Source: Sepiola atlantica (lineage: Eukaryota; Mollusca; Cephalopoda; Sepiida; Sepiolidae). Taken from it: DNA of 64,000 bases. Positions 12,281-23,578 of the stretch are shown here, piece by piece. The position numbers and the translations under genes were made by a program. The notes under the pieces are model-generated. The model was given only the letters and a program-made list of their open reading frames with translations. It searched no databases and had not been told where the DNA came from. The stretch is taken from positions 67,816,803-67,880,802 of the forward strand of contig OY744546.1 in the NCBI GenBank assembly GCA_963556195.1, read 5' to 3'. Numbering within the stretch: position 1 is the stretch's first letter; each line of letters opens with the position of its first letter.

Positions 12281-12431
12281 AAATAGCTCTATATATAAAT
12301 ATAAATATATATATAAATATATATATATATAAATTAATACATATATATATAAATTAATATATAAATATATATATATATATAGGTACAGAAATATAAATAG
12401 ATATATACATATATATATATATAGGTACAGA

Positions 12432-12463
<32 letters not shown>

Positions 12464-12617
12464 TAAATATACATATATATAAATATATATCTATATGTAT
12501 ATAAATATATATATAAAAAAATATATATACATAACTAGATATATATAAATATAAATATATATATATGAATATATATATATATATATACATACATACATAC
12601 ATACACTCACATACATA

Positions 12618-12669
<52 letters not shown>
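12108..12669. repeat. Long composite (TA)n / (CT)n / AAATATATA region
   Basis: TA tracts at 12108-12185, pure CT at 12188-12226, TA to about 12278, then TATAAATA-type variants to about 12600 and TA again at 12624-12669. Open frames here are artefacts of the dinucleotide. Confidence 0.93.
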
Positions 12670-12672
<3 letters not shown>

Positions 12673-12906
12673 GATATTTGTTCGACGTAGTCAAATATTT
12701 CGAAAGGAAAAAAGCAACAACTGTATAAGTATGCGATGTCTAATGGGAATGATACTGATGCTTAATTGACGGAGATACAATTACATGAGAAAGTTTACTA
12801 TAACTATATACTCGTCGGTTTGTACCTCAATATCCGTATGCCTAAAAGTACACACCTATATTATATTTACATATATAAACTAGCAAGGCTCCCATGAAGA
12901 ACCCTG

Positions 12907-12914
12907 GTGTACAT
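12907..12914 (+). other. 8-bp target site duplication (left)
   Basis: GTGTACAT immediately before the left terminal repeat of the 12915-17913 transposon; an identical copy lies at 17914-17921. It fits the hAT target pattern nTnnnnAn. Confidence 0.93.
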
Positions 12915-15900
12915 TAGGGCAGGTCGATTTTTCACTTTTTTTAGAAAATCAACGCTGCTACGGTGGCGAAAGCTGGGGTTTGGTGTTGTGAGAACTGATA
13001 CCAAAAATTAGATTCCTAACTTTAAAACTTAACTGAGCATTTAGTTTTAAAGATCGGGTACGAAAATGTTCAGAAATACCTAATTTCCGCAAGATTTTGC
13101 TGACAAACTGACTTCAAAATTTTACTATTTCACTAATAAATCCAGATAAAATTGATATTTTTTGTTAGATACAATGAATAGAAAATATATTCAAACCAGA
13201 ATTCTAAGTATGAATCACCACTAGTAAAATATGTCATTTTTTAACTGTATTCAATAAATGAGAACTGTAGAAATTGTACAAAATTACAAAAAAGGCTTTT
13301 ACATTTTTGGTCATAATTACTTTTAAAAATATATAAATAAAAGTGTATTATACAATAATACTACTGGAAACAGATTATAGGAACAAATGTTTTAAATTTG
13401 AATTGTTCATTGAACAATGTGCTAAAACCTACTGCACCATATAAAATTATGGGTAAGCTTACTGTCTTCGAAATAAAAAAAAATAAAACAACACTTACTA
13501 TATATGAAAACGCATCAGAATGAAATTCTCTACAAACCTGCATAGTTTAAGCATGTGAAAACCGAATTTAATTTCATTTGTTTTTGTCTTTCACCTGAAG
13601 TGTAAACGATTTTGAAAATACCCCCACATTGGATTGAGACAGTCACGAAAAGTAGCACCATGTTCTTGTTTTAACTGCTGACTCTTTTCTAGCTACGATA
13701 AATAATAATTAGTTTTGATACCGTTAATTTTGCTTTTTAAAGTATGCGATTCGATATATTTATTTAAATTTGTTTTGCATTGAAGTTATATTTTGTTTAG
13801 CTTATGTAATTTTTGTTGTGAGGACAATACTGTAAGTTTACCAAATTATGTTATAATAGAACTAAATTGTTCCCTGTAGTTTCCCTTCGAAGTAAATGAA
13901 GGTCTTATTTCGTGACACAATGTTTTGGTTATAATGTGCTTGTGCCTTGCTTCCTCTCCATATACAATTTGTGAAGCTTCAGTTGTTAACTTGACAGCTC
14001 TTTCCACGCCTTGTGAATGTGCAGGTAAACTTGGAAATTCCAATGTTGTTCCATTCATTGAAGCTTCTAGGAGTTCATTATTTGAAAACCTTTCTGCGAG
14101 TGCAGGTTCACAAACCCCACTTTGTGAGAGGTCAATCAAGGTTGACCAATGTGTGGCTTCAAAATTGATGGCAGTAATTTTCTTCAATCTTTTCTTTGGT
14201 GGTTCGCTACTTCTGAAACAAAACAAAAAATATTTATATTAGAAAATTTACCTGTACTTGTTATATTTTTTATGTAATTTTAATGAAAATTAAAATTATT
14301 CTTGTAAATTGACATAACTAATTAAGTATACATAAATGTTTACTTTCCTAATGGACAAGATCTTTTTTATGGCCTCTTCTCTCACCTCCAATTCATATGA
14401 CTTCAACATCGACAACAGAATGTTTTCCGGAAGCAAAGCAAAAGCATTGTATCGTAAACTTTTTAATACAACATTCTGAATGTCGGTCGACTGTTGCTTG
14501 ACTCTCTGGATCATATTGAAGATATACAATTGTTGGTTAAAAAATGTATTGTCCCTTTTGATCTCAAACCAACTAACTGCATATACTTCAATTATAAATT
14601 TTATAAGGGTGTGTAATTTATCCGAGAGTTCAGGTGGATAGGCACCTCTGGTCCACAAGCACATTAACCTGAAGGCTAAAGTCAGCCATCTTGATTGATT
14701 CAGAGGCCCAATCTTCCAGGCAGCAAATCTAGGGTTCATTTTCCCTGTAGAAATGCCTATAGCATATTCCCAAAGTAGTCGCTGGTCACCACTTAAATCA
14801 TTCATTACCTCTGCAGTAAGATATAAATTATCCAGAGGACCACTAATACTATGAAATGCTACCTGGGGCAAATCCTGGTAATTAGTTCCACAAAGTTTCC
14901 CTAAAGGACCAGTGAAAGTGGTAGGGCTACTTGTAGTTCCATCAATTAACTTAAAGATGGCTCTAAATGGCAGTTGATTTTGATGAAGTGAACAGCCAAT
15001 GGTATGTAACTTTCTGTTAATTTTTTTTCTCCAAAGCTATAACCATCCCGGTTTCACAACCAGTGTTTGTACTGGTATTGTCCACCAGAATTGCCTTAAC
15101 GGTATTTACACTGTTGTACTCTTCTAGAACAGCAGCAACATCCTCTACTAGAAGAACACCAGTTGCACCAATGTTGGGTATTATTCTATGGGTGAACTAT
15201 TTTCTTGCAGTTCCTATCTCTTTGGTAAATGTTAAGTCGCGCTCTGGTCCCTTGCTTTTCTTAATCATTTTTTCACCATTTTCCCCTGTAACTTCCTTGT
15301 AATACAAAGTGTCCTTATCAACTCTGCAATCAACTCCAATGCAGATAAGATGTTCATATTCCTGGACATGTTTTTGATGGCTGGTTACTTTCACTCTTGC
15401 CTTTTATCTATCTATTTTTGATTTATCTATAATAATGTATTTTAAATTAATGGTTGGATGAAGAAGGCCCATGTGTTGTAAGTCTAATAGAAAGGCATTA
15501 GCAAGGCAAGCCCCAAGGTTAGAAGAGATATCACCTCTAATCAGTTCCATAGAATATCTCGAGACTTTTAAAAGACTGTAAGGTCCCTAAGACTGTCTCC
15601 CTGGCTCAAAACTGTAATCGGTTGTTTCTTCACTGGAAGATGTCTGTGAAAAGATTTCTTATGTAGAGGAAGCAACATGTGAAGAATCTTGTTGCTGTCT
15701 TTCAATTTGCCTGTCTAATCTATCTGCTTCAGCTGAATCTTTTTTGTATTTTTTGACAGCATCTTTGTCAATAGGTTCAAGTTGGAAACTGCCTTTTGGT
15801 CCTGTTTTCTCTCTCTGATCTTTTAAATATTCTCTCTCTTCAATGGGAACCTGAAATGTCAAAATGTTTATGTGTTTAATAACAGATCTAGCATACATGA

Positions 15901-17913
15901 CAAATATTAAGGAAAATATCACAATATTATTTACTAGAAAAAGAACGATTATCAGAAGTGAATTCATATTTTTCAATTAATTTAAATATTGAAAATTGGG
16001 GCATGAATTAGTTCAATTAAAAAAATTCAAACAAAAAAACAACCATAGAATTAATATTACCTTCTTGTTAGGAGGACAAGTGCAGACTATATGCCTTGTT
16101 TGGCAATTTTCTGTATTGCACTTTACAGCAAAGTCATCACATCTTAAGACAGGCAGTTTGCAGCAACATGAAGAAATATCAAATAACTTATCCAGCTGTT
16201 CCTTAATTATTTTCACTTTAGGTGCAGTAAGAGTTTTCCTGTTAATCAGTTTGGCCCTCTTGAAGCAAAATACATTCACCCTCTGCCCTATATAATATTC
16301 ACTTAACAAAGGCAATTGTGGGTTCACTGCTTGCCAAATATTGATTATTTCCTTTGCGATCAATTTGGAAATATCATTATTTGAAAAGTGGGGATAGGTA
16401 TTTTCAAGGAAATAACTAAACTGGATAACTTGTCGTAAAGTTGAGGGTTCCGTTTTATCCAAAGGACAAGGTGGACCACAAAATCTTTTGGAACTCTTAC
16501 TGCGAGTTAAAACAAAACGTCCTTTTACAGACATTTTTATCTGAAAAAAAAAAGAAAATAAATGAACAAGTCTAAAACAGTTTGATTTATATCTTCTAGT
16601 TTCATATTAAAAACAAATGGCTGAAAATTATGGTAAGGAGTTTTGGTTAGCTTTAGTGATAGTCTGTTGGAGTTAGGGTTAGGCTGCATCTAAAAGTGTG
16701 GCTTAAAATGACAGGACTATTTAAACAGACTCAATACTGTTTGAGTTATGGTAAAATCCTTTTTTTACCCAATAATTTAGATTTTACAGTGGGGGATCAC
16801 TTTCCCAAATACATTTAATGTAAAATGATCACCCAATTCATGACAATCACACTAAAAATAAAAATACTCTAAAATCTAAAATATTGGGTAAAAAAAACGG
16901 ATTACTCTAGCGACATAATCGATAATTTTACACAGAAAATAAAATGGTCCGTAAAATAAAATAAAAAGTGGGTAATAACTTAAAATGCGCCAAAAATTAT
17001 TTTTTTCTGATACAAAACTGAAACATTATGGTATTTTAATACAAACTTCATTGATAAAATTTAATTTGAAACACGGAAAAGAAAAATAGAACAAAAATAA
17101 TTTACTTACCTAAAAAATGGAAATGTTTCTTGACGGAGAAAAACAAACGCGTTTGAAACGCTAGATACACTTAAAATATAAAATGATATAGATTAAACAA
17201 GCTTTTGTTCTTTCTATGTCAAATAATTAAGTTTCTTACATAAAAATACAAAATTAATAATTATTTTTACAATTAAAATCCAACAGCGGTCAATATTTCA
17301 TACATTCGATATACAATAACGAACATGCATTTAAAACGGTGTAAATTTAAATAATACCCCCCAAAGAAAGTTCCAGCGTTACTATTAATAAAAGCATTAT
17401 ATTTATTTTATTTCATCATTAAAATGAAGGCATTTTTCCGTTTAATGGTGTTTTATTGATAATTAAATTAATTTGTTTTCTACTGAAAAATCACAAATCC
17501 TGAATTCCATGAGAGAAAAAAAATAAAGCAATCTTTTATCGGTAAACAGTAAACAGTAAAATACTAACAATCTCAATTTTGCCTTTCCAAGTGAATATTT
17601 TTCATTATTTATGATCCTTATTTATTTTTATTTGATTTATTGAGAATAATGTAAATAATTTAGTTGACAAAATCTTTATTAAATTATATTTACACATTTC
17701 TATTTCTCCAACAGTACGGAATGTTTTTATGGCGGGAAATATTTCACTGATTACCGAAAATACATGTGAAATCGCTAATTTTCAACCTTTAAAGTCGTTT
17801 CCTCAATTAACGGTAACGATTTGGGAAAAAATATTTTGTGTCGTTATTTATCATGCCAAACACCAACTATCATTGCCATCGCATAACCACGATTCCAAAA
17901 TCGACCTGCCCTA
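12915..17913 (-). mobile_element. hAT-like DNA transposon, 5.0 kb, full length but gene decayed
   Basis: The termini are exact inverted repeats: TAGGGCAGGTCGATTTT at 12915-12931 and its reverse complement at 17897-17913. Both ends are flanked by the 8-bp duplication GTGTACAT, so the boundaries are known to the base. An 8-bp duplication with T at position 2 and A at position 7 is characteristic of hAT elements. The interior carries one multi-exon gene on the minus strand (16534 to 13846). About 1 kb at each end is AT-rich noncoding DNA. Other superfamilies with 8-bp duplications (P, Merlin, Novosib) are not excluded, because the transposase belongs to a divergent family. Confidence 0.88.
13846..16534 (-). 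pseudogene. Divergent hAT-like transposase gene, multi-exon, inactivated
   Basis: Exons can be followed on the minus strand. Exon 1 (16534-16061, from ATG) starts MSVKGRFVLTRSKSSKRF and ends with Cys-rich CSCCCKLPVL-type and HIVCTCPPNKK segments, at a clean donor AAG|GTAATA. Exon 2 starts at 15850 after a ttgacatttcag acceptor (VPIEEREYLKDQREK). The core then reads LICIGVDCRVDKDTL, ILVDNTSTNTG, GCSLHQNQLPFRA and FTGPLGKL. A final exon after a tttgtttcag acceptor at about 14214 reads LPAHSQGVERAVKLTTEAS. The two Asp-containing strands suggest an RNase H-like catalytic core, and the SQGVER motif resembles the hATC end domain. I recall related uncharacterised proteins in arthropods, but cannot search. 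It is broken by stops at 15659-15661, 15587-15589, about 15408 and 15194-15199, and by a frameshift in the A-run near 15028. Confidence 0.7.
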
Positions 17914-17921
17914 GTGTACAT
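17914..17921 (+). other. 8-bp target site duplication (right)
   Basis: GTGTACAT, identical to 12907-12914. Confidence 0.93.
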
Positions 17922-18257
17922 GTAAAGCTGCACCAGTAATGTAATACTTAGTACAACCTCATTCAAATACATTTAAGGTTATTGTTACATATCTCATTAA
18001 GAAAACTGCTTTTAAGCGTTTAACTTTTCGCCGGATATAAAAATAAAATTAAGATTGTGATTATATATGCAATAAGGAAAACTTAAATATAGAGTATACA
18101 TTATTTTTTACAGCTCTCCGCTTTTGTTTTTACTGTAACAGCGTAATAACGATTTATTCTGGGCTTAACCTCTATATTGATCTTTATGAATGATTTTCAA
18201 AATTATTCTGGAATAAAATATATACATTCGAAGGACGCAAATCATATCTATTTTATA

Positions 18258-18260
<3 letters not shown>
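17922..18260. other. Gene-free stretch
   Basis: No gene or known repeat recognised. Confidence 0.45.
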
Positions 18261-18309
<49 letters not shown>

Positions 18310-18411
18310 TATATATCTATATATCTATACATCTATCTAAATATATATATATATATATATACATCTATATATCTATATATCTATATATAAATATATATAT
18401 ATATATATATA
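18261..18411. repeat. TA / ATCT microsatellite
   Basis: TA run to 18305, then mixed ATCTATAT units, then TA to 18411. Confidence 0.93.
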
Positions 18412-18947
18412 ATTATTTTAGGGGGAGTATCCAATTTTATTATCGCAAGCTTTAAGGAAAGACGAATTTGATCGTTCATGATTACACGTTAGTCAGGAGA
18501 AATCCAGCCGACCGGTTTCGTTCTCTCATAACATAGTCTGTATCGAGGGATTTACAAAAAGGCGTGAAAAGAGAGAATGAAGAAAAAAATGAATAGCGTT
18601 ATGGTATATGCACAATGGAGAAGGAATCTTAGAGACTGATCACATCTAGTCCTAATAGACACTCCCTTTGTTTACAACGGAAGGGACGTTTTAGACGAAC
18701 GTGGATCGTCTCCAAGATATGTAAATGGTATAATAAGTGAACATGACTGAGAATGATAAAGGAGTCTATGTAAAAATTTCTAGCTCACAGCGGGGTTTTA
18801 GTAAATGGTCTGTAATTGAAAGCTTTTAAAATCCCTCGATACAACATTTGTAAAGAGAAGGCCACACCTGTCGACGGGCTTTTCTTTCATTTTTATGATG
18901 AACTTTTTATCATGACCTATCAAATTCGTATTTCCTTCATGCTTGCG

Positions 18948-18949
<2 letters not shown>
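18412..18949. other. Gene-free stretch
   Basis: No gene or known repeat recognised. Confidence 0.45.
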
Positions 18950-19017
<68 letters not shown>

Positions 19018-19044
19018 ATATGTATATATATATATATGTATATA

Positions 19045-19100
<56 letters not shown>
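18950..19100. repeat. (TA)n tract with GTATATAATATG interruptions
   Basis: TA run to 19009, two GTATATAATATG units, then TA to 19100, where the mariner-type MITE is inserted. Confidence 0.93.
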
Positions 19101-19101
<1 letters not shown>

Positions 19102-19104
<3 letters not shown>

Positions 19105-19658
19105 GGTGTCCCAAAATAATGTATACACCCTTTGAATCGTTATAACTCGTTCAATTTACCGAGTTTGATTTGCAAACAAAATTGATAAAAGAGTAGAACA
19201 GTAAGATACACATTTAAAAATACTGAAAGTAAAATTAACAAAAACATAGAAAATTAACTTTTAATAAACGTAAAGGCTACAATGTTTAAAGCAAGAAACC
19301 TGAAGTAATTGCAAACAAATGGGAGTAGTAATTGTAGTAGAATGTGCTCAAATACCGGGGTAAATGTCGCAGGACGTTTGTAGGTACAATTCTTCACGTC
19401 TTCACTATATGGAAAGTGTATTGAGCAGAACGGGTTGGGGTTAGAATGAGGGTTCATTTTATGAACATTCTGAAATTACCCTAAGTAGCCTTTATCTTTG
19501 TTAAAAGTTAATTTTCTATGTTTTTGTTAATTTTACTGTCAGTATTTTTAAATGGATATTCTTACTCAATCTCGTTTATCAATCTTGCAAATAAAAATCA
19601 GTAAATTGAACGACTTATAACAATTCAAAGGGTGTATACATTATTTTGGGACACCCTG
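19102..19658. mobile_element. mariner-type MITE, 557 bp
   Basis: Starts CAGGGTGTCCCAAAATAATG and ends with its reverse complement, CATTATTTTGGGACACCCTG, flanked by TA on both sides as expected for Tc1/mariner. The inverted repeats are long: outer parts cover about 80-100 bp with small differences, and inner segments (aacaaaaacatagaaaattaac near 19238 and its complement near 19507) also pair. There is no transposase frame; the short open frame at 19254-19457 has no transposase motif. Confidence 0.88.
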
Positions 19659-19741
19659 TATATATATAGTAATCCAGGTAGGGTAAAAATCCACAGGGTA
19701 GAAAGCCAATGGGAATTAAATCAGGCTGATAAAACCAAAAT

Positions 19742-19742
19742 A

Positions 19743-19786
<44 letters not shown>
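19742..19786. repeat. (TA)n then (TG)n microsatellite
   Basis: TA repeats to 19768 followed by GTGTGT. Just upstream, 19667-19735 (aatccaggta, ccacagggtag) is a fragment of the family also seen at 42713 and 44709. Confidence 0.88.
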
Positions 19787-20129
19787 ATAAATTAGTAGAA
19801 ACAAAATGTATAATTACTTTACGACATAATTAATATTTTGTAACCATACTCCACAGAGTATAGTTAAAGAATATTAAGTATGTCATAAATGTTGGGTTTT
19901 ACTGTGTTATAATATATACGCTCTGTCTAGCTTCAACAGTTAACCATTGAGCTCAATTTAACTTGCAGTATTTATTTGTATTCTGCATATCTGTAATCTA
20001 CATGTTTAGATGAAAATGTAATCAATTAATGTTATAGTTATAGTTAATTAACAAAACTTTTCTTCAAAGTTTATATATTAAGGCAGAATTTTCTCTGTAA
20101 TACAAAAGTACTTTCGACCCCACAGTTAT
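19787..20129. other. Gene-free stretch
   Basis: No gene or known repeat recognised before the LINE fragment. Confidence 0.45.
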
Positions 20130-20700
20130 GGCAGATTCATCAGCCAATTCCCACCCGATGCAAAGACCCTGATTCGACAAATGGAAAGGATCCCCACAAG
20201 AATATCCAGACATAAGTCGTGTATCATATTTAACAGAATTACGACTGTGATAGGACGATTTGCTGACGACACCACGCTCTACTCTTGTCATGTGGGCAAA
20301 AGCGACGCGCACATATCTGATTGAATGGCTGAATGCTTAGAAAATGACCTCCAGTCTGTAGTGGAATGGGGTCAAAAATGGATGGTAACTTTTAATGCCG
20401 CAAAGACAAAGATACTTTCCGTCAAATAACTACAAAAAACTTCTTAAAGCACCGATTTTGATAGCAAATAATACCCTACCTGAGAGTTCATCATTCAAAA
20501 TCCTCGGAAAAACTTTCACAGATAACATGAATTGGAATAATTTCATTGAAGGCATTGCTAGGGCTGTTGCAAAGAAGGTGGGCTTCCTCTACCGTGCCAT
20601 AAACGTTTCACACTTGACATCATCCTATATCTCTACAAAGCCACCATTCACCAATGCATGGAGTATTGTTGCCACATCTGTGCTGGGGTATCAAATCCTC

Positions 20701-20750
<50 letters not shown>

Positions 20751-21140
20751 GACAAGGTCCACAAAAGAGTTGCCAACTTGATAGGTAACTCACTCTCCAC
20801 CAAGCTTAAGCCCCTGTGAAATCGCCGCAATGTTGCTTCATTGTGCCTGTTTTACAAGTACTTCAATGGATTGTGCTCTGATGAACATGCTGCTCTGGTA
20901 CCCCCACAACGTAAATTCACTAGACCAACCCGACAATCTGCCAAAACAGATGCCGAAGTTTCTTTCCTCGTGCTGCGTGGCTCTGGAATCCCCTTCCTGC
21001 TCCCTGTTTTCCTGACGGTACTGTCATGCAGAAATTTAAAAACTAATGTAAATAGACATCCCACTGCGCAGCTCCTAATTCAAGTTGACCCCTCTCTAAA
21101 AAAACTTTTACCCTTTTTCTCAGTAGCCTTTTAAGTCTAC
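20130..21140 (+). pseudogene. Non-LTR retrotransposon (LINE) reverse transcriptase fragment, broken
   Basis: From about 20245 the plus strand encodes RFADDTTLYSCHVGKSDAH, the F-ADD catalytic block of LINE reverse transcriptases. It continues with SVVEWGQKWMVTFNAAKTK, a broken ILGKTFTDNMNWNNFIEG-type segment, VGFLYRA and LYLYKATIHQCMEYC. After a 48-bp (CT)n expansion at 20701-20748 it resumes DKVHKRVANLIGNSL, NVASLCLFYKYFNG and ALVPPQRKFTRPTRQS, the usual C-terminal end of jockey/CR1-like elements. Several stops and frameshifts break it, and the N-terminal endonuclease is absent. Its first about 115 bp (20130-20245) belong to the PLE-like family of 11981-12082, so it is a chimera or a nested insertion. 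Confidence 0.8.
20701..20748. repeat. (CT)n inside the LINE fragment
   Basis: Pure TCTCTC run interrupting the LINE reading frame; a post-insertion microsatellite expansion. Confidence 0.95.
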
Positions 21141-21337
21141 AGTGGTGCCTTGCCTTGTTTTGGGTGAACTATGTTAATATATATATAATTAACTTGTTAC
21201 AAATATCCGGGGGGTATGAATCCGAAGGAAGTTGAAACCGGGTTTATGAGGGTGCTCAATGAAAATTCAGAGCAATATATATTTTTTTGTTGAATATGTT
21301 TTGTCGCAACTAATTGAATAAAATCAACAAAAAAATA

Positions 21338-21388
<51 letters not shown>
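21141..21388. other. Noncoding segment and (TA)n tract
   Basis: Contains gttgaaaccgggtttatgag and gtgctcaat near 21229, related to the family at 42713 and 44709, then (TA)n at 21343-21388. Confidence 0.6.
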
Positions 21389-21391
<3 letters not shown>

Positions 21392-21533
21392 TATACATTT
21401 TTATTTATACAAACATTATTGGTTACATATGTGCATACATGTTTCGGTTGTACTTTTCTTAGCAAAAGTACAACCGAAACATGTATGCACATATGTAACC
21501 AATAATGTTTGTATAAATAAAAAGTTATACTTA
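21389..21533. repeat. Perfect foldback, about 69-bp arms
   Basis: Arms 21389-21457 and 21464-21533 are inverted copies with only a 6-bp loop (cttagc) and very few differences. The left arm abuts (TA)n. The arm holds acatgtttcggttgtactttt on the left and its complement on the right. Confidence 0.92.
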
Positions 21534-21621
21534 TAAACAGCTCTACTTGGTATTGAGCACTTTTTATAAACACTTGAGTTTCTACGGATTTACATTTACA
21601 GAAACTAATACAATACAGTTA

Positions 21622-21625
<4 letters not shown>

Positions 21626-21693
<68 letters not shown>
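21626..21693. repeat. (TA)n tract
   Basis: Perfect TA run of about 34 units. Confidence 0.95.
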
Positions 21694-21697
<4 letters not shown>

Positions 21698-22149
21698 GCC
21701 AATACATGCTGTAATTTGATTATAACGAAAGCATTTACAAAGGAAAAACAGACAGTTTTAATATTCCATAATGGCTATCGGTGCTTTACGTTATACCGAA
21801 TTCCAATTACCCGCGGCCGGTTATTATTTAATTTATATGCCTATTAATTTGTGCGCCTCATTAGAATATATTACTTGGAACAAATAAATTACGCATCGAT
21901 GTAGCATAAACTGACTTCTTACGCATGTCAGTCTGTCTAACGTAAATCGTTTATAGTCATAATAAACTACGAGTCTAATTAAGAATTATGTTGCCAGACT
22001 TGTTCTCGTCAGAGCTAAACGAGGTTCTGACTGATAGACGTTTGGAAATAATACAAAATGTAGCAATATACGCCAGGAAGGAAGTTAACGGATTTAAGAC
22101 GAAGATCCTATTTACTTAGTAATAAAGGGTGATAGGAATGTACTACTTA

Positions 22150-22151
<2 letters not shown>
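21694..22151. other. Gene-free stretch
   Basis: No gene or known repeat recognised. Confidence 0.45.

Positions 22152-22183
<32 letters not shown>
22152..22183. repeat. (TA)n tract abutting the PLE palindrome
   Basis: TA run that ends exactly where the terminal PLE sequence (tagtagtaagtttttgaaa) begins. Confidence 0.93.
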
Positions 22184-22188
<5 letters not shown>

Positions 22189-22552
22189 GTAAGTTTTTGA
22201 AAGGCTGTGGGCAATGCAATTCCGGGTAAGATGCAAGTTGAAAGGAAAGGAACAAAAACAATAAAAATAAATCGAATACGATATAAGACTTACTATTTAT
22301 TTTTCCTTTTTTTTCCTTTTTTTTTTTTTTTTCTTACATAACAGCAAGAGTGTTTTAGCTGTCCGGGTGATTAAAAATCACTATTTGATATTTCGGGAAA
22401 AGACATCCCTTTTTCAAAAATAATTAGACCAGAAGAAGAATAATATTTTATTCTTCTCCGACTGTGTAGAGAATAATACAAAACAAAATGGCTGCCAGAT
22501 ATAGACCGCAGCAAAAAACAGTTTCACAGGGAATATAAATTAAGTTAAGTTT
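22184..22552 (-). repeat. 3' pseudo-LTR of PLE A (slightly truncated)
   Basis: Same sequence as 26129-26538 minus the terminal about 25 bp. It contains a perfect hairpin gtgattaaaaatcac and a run of about 20 T/C. No canonical hammerhead core was found in it. Confidence 0.9.
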
Positions 22553-23578
22553 TATTTTAATATTATGTTAAATATATGATTGGTGTTTAGAATATTAGTG
22601 TAATGTTGGTTAGGTGTATGGTGTTCGATAAACTGTTATTTTTGATAATATATATTGTATCATTTTTTTAATTTTTTTTTTTTTTTTATATTTGAATATT
22701 TACTTTGTTTTATCTTCGTATATTTTATTTTGTTTATCTTTCTATCGTAATTTAAGAATTTTAATATAAATTAAAGTAATTAGTCTCATATTTTAAATAT
22801 TCTAGATCTATCTACTTATCGATTTCGATTATCATCTATTAAAGAAGTGTTATTAATTACTAATTGTGAGTTTCGTCAAATTAGATTAACGAATTAACTT
22901 ATTAACTTGAGATATTTATTATAAGATAAAGGGGAGTAACTCTGGATTTTTTAAAATATTTTTTTTTATAATTAATTTTTTAATTTTTTTTTTTTAATTT
23001 TTTAATTTTTAAAAATTTTTTTTTTTTTTTTTGGTGGAGATCTGTATAACAATATTAGTATATATATACAACATATATACACAAATGCATATATACATAT
23101 ATATATACATATCTATGTATTATTGTTTGTTTAATTGTTTATCTATATATATTCATCAATTTCTTTACATATTTGTTTGTTTGTTTTTTTTTTTGTTTTT
23201 TTTTGTTTTGTTTTTTTTATTTATTTATTTATTTTTTTTTTTTTTATTATTATTATTTACTTGTTTAATTTATTTTATGAATTATTTATTTAATATTTGC
23301 ATGTTATTTGTATACATTCTATATGTGTTTGGATTTATTAATTAATAATGCTAGGTTATGGAGTGACTTATTTTGGTGGGTTAGACGAGTATGCTGAATA
23401 TGGTTTTTGGTTTGTGGTTGAAAGTGTGTAAGGATGGAAGTTCATATGGGGAGGGGCCTGTTTGATTGTTTGGGTGTATGGTGAGTTTATTATGGGAGGT
23501 GAGTAATGATTGAAGTGGTGGAAACGGACTCTGTTAAGTGTTAGATATGGGGGTTGGTTGGTGGATGGGGGGTAGATA

